64,000 bases of DNA from Fistulifera solaris (lineage: Eukaryota > Bacillariophyta > Bacillariophyceae > Naviculales > Stauroneidaceae), in assembly GCA_030295235.1 (NCBI GenBank), contig AP026131.1, positions 558,001 through 622,000 on the forward strand, given 5' to 3'. The notes beneath the pieces are model-generated. The model ran no database searches, had not been told where the DNA came from, and saw nothing but the letters and a program-made list of their open reading frames with translations. Shown in pieces: positions 19,784 to 30,477 of this stretch; the first letter of the stretch is position 1, and each line of letters begins with the position of its first letter. Position numbers and translations under genes: made by a program.

Positions 19784-21173
19784 CTACTTGTCGTTTTCTT
19801 GTGTTGAGGCGCAATAACTCATATTTTGATCTCTTTGAACATCATCGATCAAGTGATACAGATGTAGACTTCCTGGCGGGGATGTATTACGCGCCGGATC
19901 GTCGTCATCGTATTCCTGTTCGGCGGGAAAGCGACGTTCTCCCGTCGAAACGGCCAACCACCTAGATCCATTACTCATTCGACGATAGGAGATACCATTA
20001 ATAGCACAAGAATGCTCTGCGTGTTCTGGCTGCGCGGCTAATGACGACGCGAGACGTATTTGGCCTCTTGGTTGACCATTCTGTGCATTGTAGAGACGCA
20101 CTGTACCGTCTCGTCCCCCGACGAACAGTGTATTATGTCCTGCATCGAAATCAAAACCCAATCGTTGGTTGGTATCACTGACTGTGCTATAACTCTGCAA
20201 TGCACCAGTCGGTGAGTTCATTGTTGAGTTGTCTTCGTCCTCGAGAGGTCGAAACATGCGCAAGTCCCATGCCAAAACGACATTGGAACGACGACTAGCG
20301 CTAAACATAGTATAAGCGTCATCAAATTGCAAATGTGTAACACCAGTTTGTGTCTTTTGCACGAGCCATTGCCATTTGGCGGACGATATCCATTCGTCTT
20401 CGGCGTTGTTGTTGTTTTGATCTGTGGATACCCAAAAACGTCGTTTCCGTTTCACGGAATGCTTCCCGTGCCCCACCAAAGATAGCCCTATCAGCACTTG
20501 GGAAGGTGGCTGTCGTACATCATACAAGTAAATAGATCCAGGAGCATACGTGCCGACCGCCAACAAGGCTTCGTGCTGTCGACTGTACGCCAGCGCCGAG
20601 ACGAGTCCTTTTGTCCATCCGTAGATCGTTTCGTATTCCCCAACTTCCAAACCGCTTGTGCTTGTCGTCCCGGACGATGTACATCAAACACATAGATACG
20701 CCGATCGGTACGAAAACCCCCGGCTACCAACGTTTGTCCGTGGGTGGGATGAAAAATGGCGACATTCGGTGCTTCGAGTTCGTCCAAGGCATTGTACGGA
20801 CAATAGGCGGCCCGGACTTTGCCGGTGTACGCATCGTACAAATGAACGGGTTGATCTCGACTGGTCGTCAAGAAACAGCATGTAGATGGATCATGTGATT
20901 GCATGTGCGGATACCACGCAAAGGAACGAATGGATTCGGCCCCGAACAGTGCAAGGCAGCTTTCCAGTCGGAATCAGTAAATGCATCCGCGGTATTGTAG
21001 AGTCGCAGTGTCTTTCCAATGGAAGTCAAGATGCAAGAGCCATCCGGCGAAAAAGAACATCCTTGGGGAAAGTCGTCGGCATGATTGGAAGGAATTGCTG
21101 TGGAGGTTCTTGTCAAGTCGCTCGCTTGGCCGTGCAACTTGGCCACCGCAGTTTCACCGCTAATCGGCATCAT
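19784..21173 (-). CDS. WRAP53: WRAP53/TCAB1-like WD40 protein
   Basis: About 463 residues after allowing two missing bases. The opening is the WRAP53 form of the first blade: FPQGCSFSPDGSCILT followed by KTLRLYN. Then come SIRSFAWYPHM, RDQPVHLYDAYTGKVRA and YNALDELEAPNVAIFHPT, which match the human protein's second and third blades, and later GVTHLQF, WDLRMF and GGRDGTVRLYN. TCAB1 binds the CAB box of scaRNAs and telomerase RNA and brings them to Cajal bodies; the same job here is inferred. Frame breaks fall in CCCC at 20940-20943 and CCCC at 20638-20641; one base added to each joins the blades exactly. WRAP53 homologues are seldom noted in diatoms. Confidence 0.82.
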
Positions 21174-21343
21174 TGATGATTTTGCTTTCGTTCTTTGTCA
21201 TCACAAGGTTGTAGTCTACAAATTTGTCTTCGAAATAGCATTAAAGTGCGTAGTATTTTTTATCATCGCGGCGACGATCACCCCATTTTCTCGAGAAATA
21301 CCAGTATCGCCTGCGAAAATCTCTCCGAGACGCTGTAATTAGT

Positions 21344-21956
21344 TTTTCACGTCTCCTGAAAATCTGGGAGAGTGGTATTTTGACGTGTCCCGAAGATCTG
21401 GGCGTTTGGTAATTTGACGTCTCCAGAAAATCAGCGTGTGCGGTATTTTGACGTCTACCGAAAATCTGGGTGAATGGTATTTTGACGTGTCCCGAAAATC
21501 TGGGTGGGTGGTATTTTGACGTGTCCCGAAAATCTGGGTTAGCGGTATTTTGACGTCTCCCGAAAATCTGGGCTTGCGGTATTTTGACATCTCCCGAAAA
21601 TCTGGGCGTGTGGTATTTTAACGTGTCCCGAAAATCTCTCCGAGACGCGGTAATTATTTTTTCACGTGTCCTGAAAATCTGGGAGAGTGGTATTTTGAGG
21701 TGTCCCGAAGATCTGGGAGTGCGGTGTTTTGACGTCTCCAGAAAATCAGCGTGAGCGGTATTTTGACGTGTCCCGAAAATCTGGGAGTGTGGTAATTTGA
21801 CGTCTCCCGAAAATCTGGGGGTGCGGTATTTTGACATATCCCGAAAATCTGGGAGTGCGGTATTTTGACATATCCCGAAAATCTGGGGGTGGTGTAATTT
21901 GACGTCTCCCGAAAATCTGGGAGTGAGGTTTTTCACGTGTCCCGAAAATCTGGGAG
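21344..21956. repeat. 34-bp minisatellite, about 18 units, with a 315-bp higher-order duplication
   Basis: Unit start points recur every 34 bp (for example 21484 and 21518). The core reads TGACGTGTCCCGAAAATCTG followed by a variable GnGnG and GGTATTT. A larger period is also visible: CGAAAATCTCTCCGAGACGC occurs at 21314 and again at 21629, 315 bp apart, with the same sequence of unit variants after each. Ten units keep TGACGT exactly and two contain CACGTG. The array fills most of the space between the divergent WD40 and BTB genes. Confidence 0.92.
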
Positions 21957-22079
21957 AGTCACACAGAAAAGATTATCTTCTGCGCTGCGCTGCCCGCAAA
22001 AATCTTTCCTCGCATTATACCCCTGCAGATACAGCTTTTAATTTTCTTCAACACAGTCATCCAAGAAGGCGCCACGACC

Positions 22080-23047
22080 ATGAACGAATTCGACAAGGAA
22101 CAGGAAGCAGCCCTCGATAAGGCACTCACGAATTTGCCGAAAATACTGGCCAAGCGTCTCAAGCTATTGGAGCAGCGCGAAGAAGAACTTCAAAAGTCGT
22201 TTGATCGATTGGAAAAGGAGAAAAAGAGTCTCGGCTGTGGTAATGCCAGCGATGTGATTCACTTGAACGTGGGGGGTACATTGGTAGCGACTTTGCGTCG
22301 AACTTTGACGTATGTAGAAGATTCAATGCTGGCGGCTCGATTTTCGGGACGCTGGGACGAAAAGCATCGAAAAAGATAAAGACGGAAACTTTTTCGTCGA
22401 TCAACGAGTCGAGATGTTTCTTCCCATGATCGACTATATTCGCAATAAGCAAAACGAGACTCCTTCCACTTATGCTCCGCAGTCTCCAGGATTGAGTGAT
22501 TTCGCTAACAATCAGAAAGATTATGGTGATTTTAAGCGGATGGTCGAGTATTTCGGCATGACTTTAGGAATCTATCCGGTTGAGTTGATAGATTACACTA
22601 CAGCTGATAAGAAGCGCATTGGGGAGACCGGTTCATCCTCCTTGCTTTTACGTTGCGTTCAGTGAGTGGGGCATTTGTGGCTTTCTTCCGAAAGGACATA
22701 CCAGGAAGATTAAGGGGTTCGAGGTCAAAATCGGTGACGCTACAAATTTACAAATCGGCTGGGTCAAAGGGCCCGTTGTTACCAAGACTGACGTTACCAG
22801 TCATTCCTCTTCGGTAGTTGTGGATGTCGCGAGAGCTGGTATTAGTTGCAACGGTACTTTTGAGTCGATCAGTAACAGTCTCCAAAGCGGAACTTTTGTG
22901 AAATGCAAGAATTATGGAAAGGAATGGTTCATTGACGGAGAAAAGCTTGTGGGAAACTGGAACAATACGTGGGAAACCGAAGGTGTCGTACCCGCCATGT
23001 CCGGTAAAGGAGAGTGGACGATCACTGCGGTGGAATTGGGACCTTAA
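22080..23047 (+). CDS. BTB/T1 (potassium-channel tetramerisation-like) domain protein with coiled coil
   Basis: About 321 residues after allowing two extra bases. Residues 1-55 form a charged coiled coil (LLEQREEELQKSFDRLEKEK). Next is a T1/KCTD-type BTB: DVIHLNVGG, TLVATLRRTLT, MLAARFSGRWDE and DGNFFVDQ, ending near FLPMIDYIRNKQ. The C-terminal ~140 residues form a beta-rich domain (GFEVKIGDATNLQIGWVKG ... GEWTITAVEL) that I cannot name. There are no channel segments, so it is a soluble KCTD-like protein; such proteins often act as oligomeric adaptors, for example for cullin-3 ligases. Frame breaks are at AAAA 22360-22363 and GGGG 22621-22624, both +1. Its start lies about 120 bp beyond the minisatellite. 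Confidence 0.8.
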
Positions 23048-23551
23048 GGTATGCAGATTATTGGGTATGGCGCCGATCGAACAACACCAAGTGATGCAAT
23101 ATCTCAGTAACGCACCTTTTCTTATCTACAACTTACGTAATTTACCCTGACCGCAGCTATTCTATTTGCGCTACCTGGTATAGATCACCACGATCTTTAA
23201 CTTCCGTTGAGGCTTATTGGGAGCAGCTCGTGCAACTAGGTAGGATTTTCTTAGACCGATGCGCTGACTTTTAAAAGGGATAGAGCTTTGACTAGGGGGC
23301 TAGACGATGCTTCTTTCTGTCTCTCAATCAAGATCAACATCTCTTGAGCTCGCGACTCGCGAGTCACAAGGATATTCAGATGCAAAGCGCGAAGCGTGAC
23401 TGGACCGTGACGTCTGCGTTGACAATTTTTTCGCGGGTTCGCGTTTTGTTATGTTCTTTTTCTCGTCGCACAAATAATAGTCTAATGTTCTCTTCGTTCG
23501 CAAAAATTGAAGTCGCCCGGTGTCGAATCGCTGCACTCAAACATCAGATTA

Positions 23552-24115
23552 ATGAACCATACAAAACAAATCATGACATCGCATTATCTTTTTCCTAATA
23601 TGAAGTATCAACCGGATGGGCTGGACGCAGTTCCTCATTCTCCTGCTCGGCACTCCAAAATAACATGGCATTCGATACCGCCACAAACTGAATGTTGTCA
23701 GGAACATCCAAATACAAATATGGCACACGGCCGTGTGCTTCCGAGGCAAGAAGAGCATTTTCGGCGGCCTACGTTCCTAGCTGATAACAAAGACAGATTG
23801 TTCAATGATTCGATATCCGATACCATTCAACACAAGTTCGTTCAAAAAGTGACACGACCTGAAGAATGGGATAGCAGAACTATGACGACATCAACCACCA
23901 TAACGACGTATGACTCCAGTGCACCATCATCTCTTAACTCCTGGTATGAGCGGACTCCCTTCGTACCCAAACAGAAGGAGGAATGGTACGGAGAACCGCT
24001 CGTACGCGTGCAATACAGATTCAGTGACGAGCTGCAGCAACTAAGGCACGAGAACGATATCTTAAGGTGGCAGTGCCAAGCACTTCAACAGCGAATGAAA
24101 AACAAATCTGTCTAG
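23552..24115 (+). CDS. Uncharacterised protein with C-terminal coiled coil
   Basis: Up to 187 residues from the ATG at 23552; other in-frame starts are 23507 and 23600. The middle is rich in Thr/Ser/Pro and looks disordered. The end (DELQQLRHENDILRWQCQAL) is a clear amphipathic helix, probably a coiled coil. No known domain. The long frame and the structured end favour a real gene. Confidence 0.5.
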   Translation: MNHTKQIMTSHYLFPNMKYQPDGLDAVPHSPARHSKITWHSIPPQTECCQEHPNTNMAHGRVLPRQEEHFRRPTFLADNKDRLFNDSISDTIQHKFVQKVTRPEEWDSRTMTTSTTITTYDSSAPSSLNSWYERTPFVPKQKEEWYGEPLVRVQYRFSDELQQLRHENDILRWQCQALQQRMKNKSV

Positions 24116-24614
24116 TTTGTATAGACGATCGTTTACATAGTTTTCACATGCTCCTTACTCCTATATCGTATGATTGTAAATATGATGCGACTACGTTGGC
24201 TTTCAACGTCCAAAATGGTTGTTGATTTCTTCCATGTTACAGCGTAACTAAATGTGAATGTAGGGAATAAAGGGAGATATGTCTAGATTTGAGCAGCTTC
24301 TCAGGGCGTAGCCGTATTTTCTCTAGAGGATAGAGGCTTGGTGATCTTCGTTTTCACTTTAGCACACGTCACAGCTCACAGCATGACGTCACTTGTAAGT
24401 GCCGTCTGTACTGCGGTGCGATATCGTTCCGCAACCAAGCAAAAAATATAATGAGAAGAAAAAAATATTATTGCACCGCACTTTCTTGCACACACACCGA
24501 TAATTCTGTCTATTCCTTTGATTATTGCTGCCATTCATCATCGTACATGGAAGAGAAAATCATCAAGAAACACTTCAAAAAGAGCATCCTGTCATATCAA
24601 ATTTCCCTTCAATC
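24116..24614. promoter_or_regulatory. Upstream region of AATF with a palindromic bZIP/CRE site
   Basis: TGACGTCA, a perfect CRE/bZIP palindrome, lies at 24384-24391, about 230 bp before the AATF start. No gene is seen in this interval. The same ACGT core repeats in the minisatellite at 21344-21956. Confidence 0.45.
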
Positions 24615-25447
24615 ATGACGAAAAAACGAGAAAGGACCTCTATTTTCGATGCGGTCCAAAGCATGGAAAAACAAGACGCGCAGGCGGCGCAACAGCGTCG
24701 GAAAACGACAGCCCGAGAACAAGTCAATAGCCAGGCAGCACTCTCGCAAACGAAAATCTTTCAGAGCCTAGTCGAATGTCGAATTCTACTGCAACGTAGC
24801 ATACAAAGCAAAAATCAGCAAGACGAATCAATCGACGAAGAACAATGCAATCAGCTACTGGTCGAGCTTTTGCGGGCGCGGCAGGTTTTATGTAGTACTG
24901 ATTCGGAAAAGAACTATGAAGAAATTGTTTCAAATCCAGAACAATTGTCACAAGTGTTGCAGTCCGAATACGAATCGCAACGAGATGAATGGAAGGAGGT
25001 GTTGGATCGCAGACATCAGAGCATTCGGTTACAATCGGGTGGCAGCAGCGGAACAAAATTTCTCGGCAAGCACAGTAGCGCCGTCGATGCATCTTTTGGC
25101 AGCAAGTCGAATCCGTTGTGCAACATGAAAAGCTACGTCGGCAACATCAAACCAGTCCTCAATCATTTGATGACGCAAAAGTGTATCAGCAACTCTTGAA
25201 AGATTTTGTGAGTCAGCATGCTTCTCAACACGATCAAACGACCGCTCAAGAACGGTTACGACCAAAACACCCGTCGACGAAAAAGAATGTGGATCGAAGG
25301 GCAAGCAAGGGACGAAAAGTGCGTTACGTGGTTCATTCGAGGTTGACGAACTTCACGTTTCCGCAAAATCGAACTACACAGACTATGCTGGACGCGGACG
25401 AGTGGTTTAAGAGTTTGTTTGGGGGCGTCGGAAATCGTGCCAGTTAA
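24615..25447 (+). CDS. BFR2: AATF/Bfr2 (TRAUB-domain) ribosome biogenesis factor
   Basis: About 277 residues. The N-terminal part carries the AATF helical domain (SQTKIFQSLVECRILLQRSI), the centre has EWKEVLDRRHQSIRLQ, and the C-terminus has the TRAUB signature: RRASKGRKVRYVVHSRLTNF, and WFKSLFG at the end. AATF/Bfr2 acts in the nucleolus in early 40S pre-rRNA processing. A single base is missing in TTTT at 25094-25097: adding it joins DASF to WQQVES, giving the conserved SFW-QVE block. The long acidic N-terminus of yeast and animal proteins is absent or very short. The ATG at 24615 is chosen as the first before conserved sequence. Confidence 0.85.
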
Positions 25448-25673
25448 ATAGAAAATGGTATTTATATTCATTTGGCAATTATGTTAAGTAGTTGGAAACT
25501 TCACGTAAGATCCCGAACGAAACATTCAAAGGAGAGCGTTCCACAAGTGTACAAAAGACTAACAACGAAGGGAATCGACTGCGGATTCCCAAACCTCCTG
25601 GGTAGACTTTACAATTATGAGGTTGAGATGTCATAAAAAATAACTCAGTCCGGGGAAAAGGACATAGTACCAC

Positions 25674-26447
25674 TCAAGTGTTTGACTTACTTTGAGCTAA
25701 CTGACATGCTAAATCGTGACAATCAATCGCAATCGCAATATCCAGAGGTAAACGACCCTCAAAATCACATTCGCGTGCGGCGGTCGGATTTAACTCGAGT
25801 ACCTTCTTTGCCAAAGTGACTAGCTCTTCAGTGTCGTCGTCATCGTCGCTATCATCCTTGACGCTGGGAGAAGTTAAGCATATCCGCCGCGTCGATTCCA
25901 TCGCAGCTAAAATGATGTGAAACGGTAAACGACCGATGGGATCAACATAAAAAGTCTCGTGCGAAAACTCTTGCAAGGCTTTCTGCAGTAACGAAAAGGG
26001 CATGCATGTCGGCCTTTGCAGGTACAACTGCAAGCACGCGTGTAATGTCGGAGTTTTGGGATGACATTCAACCACTTTAGTGGCTATCAAGCGCACGCAT
26101 TCCCAGCTAGCCTCAATTCTTGTTGTATTTTCTTCTCTGTGATAGCGCCGCCTTTCTTCTTGTCCCAGAATTGATTGCATCAGAACTTCCATGGGCGTTA
26201 AATCCGTGTCGGGGTCACGATAGACTTGAATAAGTGATAAGGGTAAAGCGTCAAGTATCCATCGAATTACTGCAGTGTCGGGCGTGGGACGATCGACTGC
26301 CATATACAAGTGTTGCGGCTCAATTCCATCCGGTGACACTTCGTTTACTGAAACGTCGCCACGAATACAAGCAAGAATCAAATCGCTCTGTAAATCGCTT
26401 GTGGCATCCGCCTCATCCGTACGTACCTCTCCATCTAAATAAAACAT
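25674..26447 (-). CDS. Ankyrin-like repeat protein, diatom type
   Basis: 257 residues as an open frame. Ankyrin-like pieces: GRLPFHIILAAME and CDFEGRLPLDIAIAIDCHD near the C-terminus, with weaker helical repeats before. An acidic loop (DDSDDDDDTEEL) separates the last two. No enzyme domain. The first exon may lie upstream: a donor near 26640 (MG/GTATTG) and an acceptor TTTATTTAG near 26435 would join an upstream frame (26718 down) in phase, making an intron of roughly 205 bp. That is longer than others in the window, so it remains a guess. Confidence 0.6.
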   Translation of the reverse strand: MFYLDGEVRTDEADATSDLQSDLILACIRGDVSVNEVSPDGIEPQHLYMAVDRPTPDTAVIRWILDALPLSLIQVYRDPDTDLTPMEVLMQSILGQEERRRYHREENTTRIEASWECVRLIATKVVECHPKTPTLHACLQLYLQRPTCMPFSLLQKALQEFSHETFYVDPIGRLPFHIILAAMESTRRICLTSPSVKDDSDDDDDTEELVTLAKKVLELNPTAARECDFEGRLPLDIAIAIDCHDLACQLAQSKSNT

Positions 26448-26814
26448 AGAGTTTTACTAGAATGGCCAAAGTTCAGTGTTGCATAGATTCCAATAAAGAA
26501 AATAAAGAAACGATGATATTGATCATGCCCGTAGCCGCTGCGACATCCGGTAGTGACGCGCCTAAGGCAATCCTACAAATCCTCGAATCCAGGACTTCAT
26601 TTCCTTCGCTTCCTTTAGAATCCGGCAATACAATACCCATTAAATCGTAGAACCCTTTTGTTGCAGACTTTGACTTCCTAGATATCAACAGTTCTACGAT
26701 TTCCCGTTCTTTCATCACGTTCAGTGTCTTCCCGGTCAGCCAGCGTCGCTATCACCGTTGCCAACGTCGCATTCTCTTATCCCGCACATATGATTGTTTC
26801 GACGTACAGCTAAC

Positions 26815-27140
26815 ACACAGTTTCCAGAATGTCTGAAACGTCCACAGCATTTCGGTCCACAATTTCTGGACCACAACAGAATTTCTGTAAGACCAGGAAA
26901 CCTTTTCCAGAATTTCTGGAATTTGCATTTTCTTTTGTTTTCGATTAAAACACAGCTCCCAGAATTTCTGGAACACGCACTTTCCTTCGTGATGATCTAT
27001 ATAACACCGTGTCCAGAAGTTCTGGAACGCCCACAGCATTTCGGTAAGATCGAAATGACTGGTCCAGATTTTCTGGACCACAACAGAATTTCTGTAGGAC
27101 CAGGAAACCTTTTCCAGAATTTCTGGAATTTGCACTTTCT
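26815..27140. repeat. Cluster of CCAGAA-n-TTCTGG palindromes with an internal ~110-bp direct repeat
   Basis: At least seven near-palindromes of the form TTCCAGAATTTCTGGAA or shorter occur in 320 bp (about 26822, 26860, 26906, 26951, 27012, 27063, 27112). The block 26821-26932 recurs at 27011-27140 with an 18-bp insertion, so the cluster grew by duplication. TTCnnGAA is the heat-shock-factor core. The patch lies between two minus-strand genes: upstream of the ankyrin-like gene and downstream of the ferric reductase-like gene. ORFs on both strands are products of the palindromes. Confidence 0.8.
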
Positions 27141-27538
27141 GTCGACAGTAGAAAAGACTAATTTACTCATCGGAACGTCAAAAGGATAACAATCGACATG
27201 TTTTTTTTTTTTTAAAGGCTGCGATCATTGTTGCTATACTGCTTATGCGAGAAACCTACAGAAGCAGAACTAGACGGTTGATTATCGTGTCTGACTTGTG
27301 ATTGAAGTATTTTCTCTATGCGCCTCATCAGAACGAGCACTGCACTTCGTGTGTGAGCGCTGCAATGCGCGGCAGTGCTGCGGGGAACGGACTCAGAAAC
27401 AATTGTGTTTATATTGACTACGATACTTTGTTGCAACATTTGCAAATGGTTTCTATTGTTCGGTGAACTCTTATTTGCGATGCAACGGTTATTTGCGACA
27501 GAGATGCCATAATAGATTCGAGTTAGGAGGTTAAGAAG

Positions 27539-30004
27539 CTAAGCTTCCATGGATTCGGCATGAAAATCAAAGCAGACTGCTTCGTCGGAATATACAATGC
27601 AAGCTTTTCGACAAAGTGCCGACAGTTTTTTCGGAGCACAAACGCAAACAGCCACACGATGTTCTCCTTTCTCTTTGGCTTCTTTCTTCATTTCAAGAAA
27701 GATTTTTTTGATATCGGGTCGTCCTCGACGAGCATAAGGAATATGAAATTCGCTTTCGGCCCCTGTATGGTACAACTGCATTTCCAGAATTTCCCCCAAG
27801 CTCTTATTGCATTCCGGGTCTCGGTCCCAAGGAGCGTTATTATCGGCGACCGATGTATCATCTGCCATGGCATCAAGATCATCGCCGCTTTCTTCGAATG
27901 TCATATTGCTGTTGTGTAAACGATCGGCGTCTTGGTCCATGAGTTCACTCAAACTCTCGTAAAAGCGGTCAAGATCATCATCTGTAGACGTTCCAGGTGG
28001 TAAAAGGCTCACGAGCTGTGAAAAGATGTGAGCCGAGTTTCGTTCGTAAGCGGATGTTTCACTTTCTGCATCCGCCCATTCATCGTCCCCCAAAGACTCC
28101 AAATCGACGGAACTCATGCGTCGGACGACCGGAGCTTCGGTCATCATTACTGGGTCTCGGTCCGTCCACACAAATTTGATCCTTTTCATGTTGCGACGTT
28201 TTCGGGCTTCTTCGAAGAGAAGTTGGTCGCAAATGGACTGCATAGGAGTGACTGTCAATAATATGAATAGAATTTGCGTTTCAGTCAGGGTATTACTCAG
28301 AGAAGCTTTTAAGACACGACGCAACAATAAGCTACTTACTTCCGATTCCGCCGCTGAATAGGATCACCATTTTGTATCTGTCTCCGAAGACATCAACACC
28401 TAGATTCCCGTACGGTCCTTCGATAAGAATGTCAACCTCCTTGCCCTGTTCTGCAAGCTTATACAGTGATGATGTCCAGTTGCCCGATCGACGAATGTGC
28501 AACGTAACATTCTTCATCTTGGGTGCGGAACTGATGGAGAACGGATGCCATTCGAGATACGAAAGTTCCGGAAGACACAGATAAATGTACTGTCCGGGAT
28601 TGTAATCGAAGCCTTCCACTTTTGGAAAACTCAGCTCGATAACTGTAGCACTGAGAGTCCGGATCTTGGCTTTGGTGGGGTAGCGGTGTCTAGCCATGAC
28701 AATCGATCGGAAGAAAAGATCAACTCCCCACGTACACGCCACGAGCAGTGGGATAAGAATGCCGGTATGAAAAATGCGCCCATCGCGATACCGCTTGCAC
28801 AAATGATGTGCATGTAGTAAAACAACTCGAATACTCGGCGACGGACAAGGGGGAGCGACGACATGATGATGAGGAAAAGAATGAGCGCCATGACGGATCC
28901 AGCAGTATTGACGGATCCCACGAATGAGGATGCTAGCTTTGCTCGAATCGTCGCATTGCTTGCCTGATAGCGAGGGTCGATGTAGAAGGCCCACGCATGT
29001 CCGATCGTACCAATCAGCGCGATCCGACCGCTAAGCTTATGGTAGTAAAGCGTCCGGTCAATTGGCATTCCGACCAGCGCAGTAATCAAGGAGTTTCTCT
29101 GAGCAAACGCAAAACACCCAATGAGAGCGGTTCGAGCAACATGACCGGTATAGATCACACTCGGGAACACGAACGTGTAAATGATCGCACTTGCTAAAGC
29201 TGTCCAAAACGGTAAAAGAAGGATAGCCTCTCCCCACGTCAAGTGGACGCCGAGTTTTCGTAAAGCGCGACTGCAGGGTAGCTTTTGTTGCAAGGGGTAC
29301 GACGCTCGCCAGCGATAGACATACCATTGCTTGCTGACTTCCATGAGCCGTGGAAATCGTTTCAAGAGAAAGTAAAGGGGTGGATACTCCAATGCCTGGT
29401 GCGGTCGATTCGGAAGAAGCGTTGGCGGTGCCACTTTTTGTGGTTTGTCTACACGCACGGGAGACGCCATCAAGTCACTCAAAGAGAGTTCCTTGTCATG
29501 GGGCCCTCCTTCAACGACAGTTCGAGAAAGATCACTTTCTTGCATTTCGTTTTCGGAAGTAGTGCTCGTCGCTTTCGTGCCACTATCACGTAACTTTGCC
29601 CTGCTTTCAATGTAAGAGAAAAACGCAAACGAGGATTGTCTTACTTGAGGAGGGACGCTGAAGGCAAACGGCATGCTTTCTGTGACAATTTGAATTTGAA
29701 TTTGTGGAAATATGCGTGCCAAATTTCCTCCGCCTATCGATATGTTTTTGTCGACTTTGTGAGGTTTGTGGTGCACGATCCGAACAACCAACACTTTCCC
29801 GTGCTTACTTTCTTGGAACCGAACGTTCTCCGCCGAACTCGAGACAAGTTGTTCTTTCGGACCAGGGAACATTTTTTGGAGTATACCCGGCAAACAAATC
29901 GCTACAATAAAGCCATTTTGAAAAAATAATGGTTCGCGTAGGGCACATGTAGGTGCTTGAGCGGGCGTAAGCTTAGTTTTTCGCGTTCTCGAGATTTCTG
30001 TCAT
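27539..30004 (-). CDS. Ferric reductase / NADPH oxidase-like transmembrane flavocytochrome
   Basis: About 792 residues with one intron (28252-28339, 88 nt) and one missing base. The membrane part (about residues 250-410) carries two haem pairs of H-x13-H: HKLSGRIALIGTIGH, and a second from MHIICASG to FFH. The second His appears only when one T is added in the run at 28770-28774, strong evidence that this break is an error. FAD binding: HPFSISSAP (near 480). NADPH binding: ILFSGGIG + ITPMQS, joined exactly by the intron. The end is CVCAPKKLS and FHAES, degenerate forms of the family's CGP and FHxExF. The enzyme moves electrons from NADPH across a membrane to ferric iron or oxygen; which acceptor is not decided by sequence. 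A long acidic insert (about 600-700) is unusual. Confidence 0.85.
28252..28339 (-). other. Intron in the ferric reductase-like gene
   Basis: Donor GTAAGT and acceptor TTGACAG, 88 nt. Splicing gives GGIG-ITPMQS, the expected nucleotide-binding motif. Confidence 0.9.
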
Positions 30005-30477
30005 TTGAAATTTGAAAACATGTATGTATAATATTGGGGCTCTTCAATATTGGCGGCGCTATGTCCCACGGCCTTGATAAGCCAGCAATTGACGATGTTG
30101 CATTGTGTTCGCAATTCAAGCCGACTCTGTGACCCTTCACAACTTGCCATCGGCAACTCTCGTTTCGGTTTTCTGTTGGAGGATGCTTGCGATCGGCATG
30201 TTGATGTTGATTTACGGGTTCTCACAAAAATGGCGGTCCGAGGTGGAGCTTTTCACTCGGAGTCTGCCCTACCGGTACTCAATTTTGCTTGTCTTCCTTT
30301 TCCGTTGCGCTCGTTTCTTAGTTAAATCTGAGTAGCGTTAAGACATCGGCAGACTGCAATGAGTGAAACGTGAAACAGAAACAAGCATTCGTGGTTCGTG
30401 GGCGCACCTTTCCTTTTGTCCTCGACCATTGACGATGAATGAGAAGTTCATAACCGTCACACGATACGCTGCTAACA
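30005..30477. promoter_or_regulatory. Divergent promoter region between ferric reductase and IDI-SQS
   Basis: About 470 bp shared by two genes transcribed away from each other. Small ORFs here have no motifs. No specific element was identified. Confidence 0.4.

Noticed and set aside
19564-19965. Plus-strand ORF starting at the TruA stop (ATG overlap)
   Set aside because: It runs antisense into WRAP53 and has no motif; operon-like overlap is not expected in a nuclear diatom genome.
21344-21956. CRISPR array
   Set aside because: The units are contiguous with period 34, there are no unique spacers, and the genome is eukaryotic.
26752-27189. ORFs on both strands with repeated FQNFW or ILEKVSWSYRN segments
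   Set aside because: They are produced by the palindrome cluster and its duplication; no domain and both strands are open at once.
30001-30335. Small ORFs on both strands between the ferric reductase and IDI-SQS genes
   Set aside because: No motif, and the interval is the shared promoter of two divergent genes.
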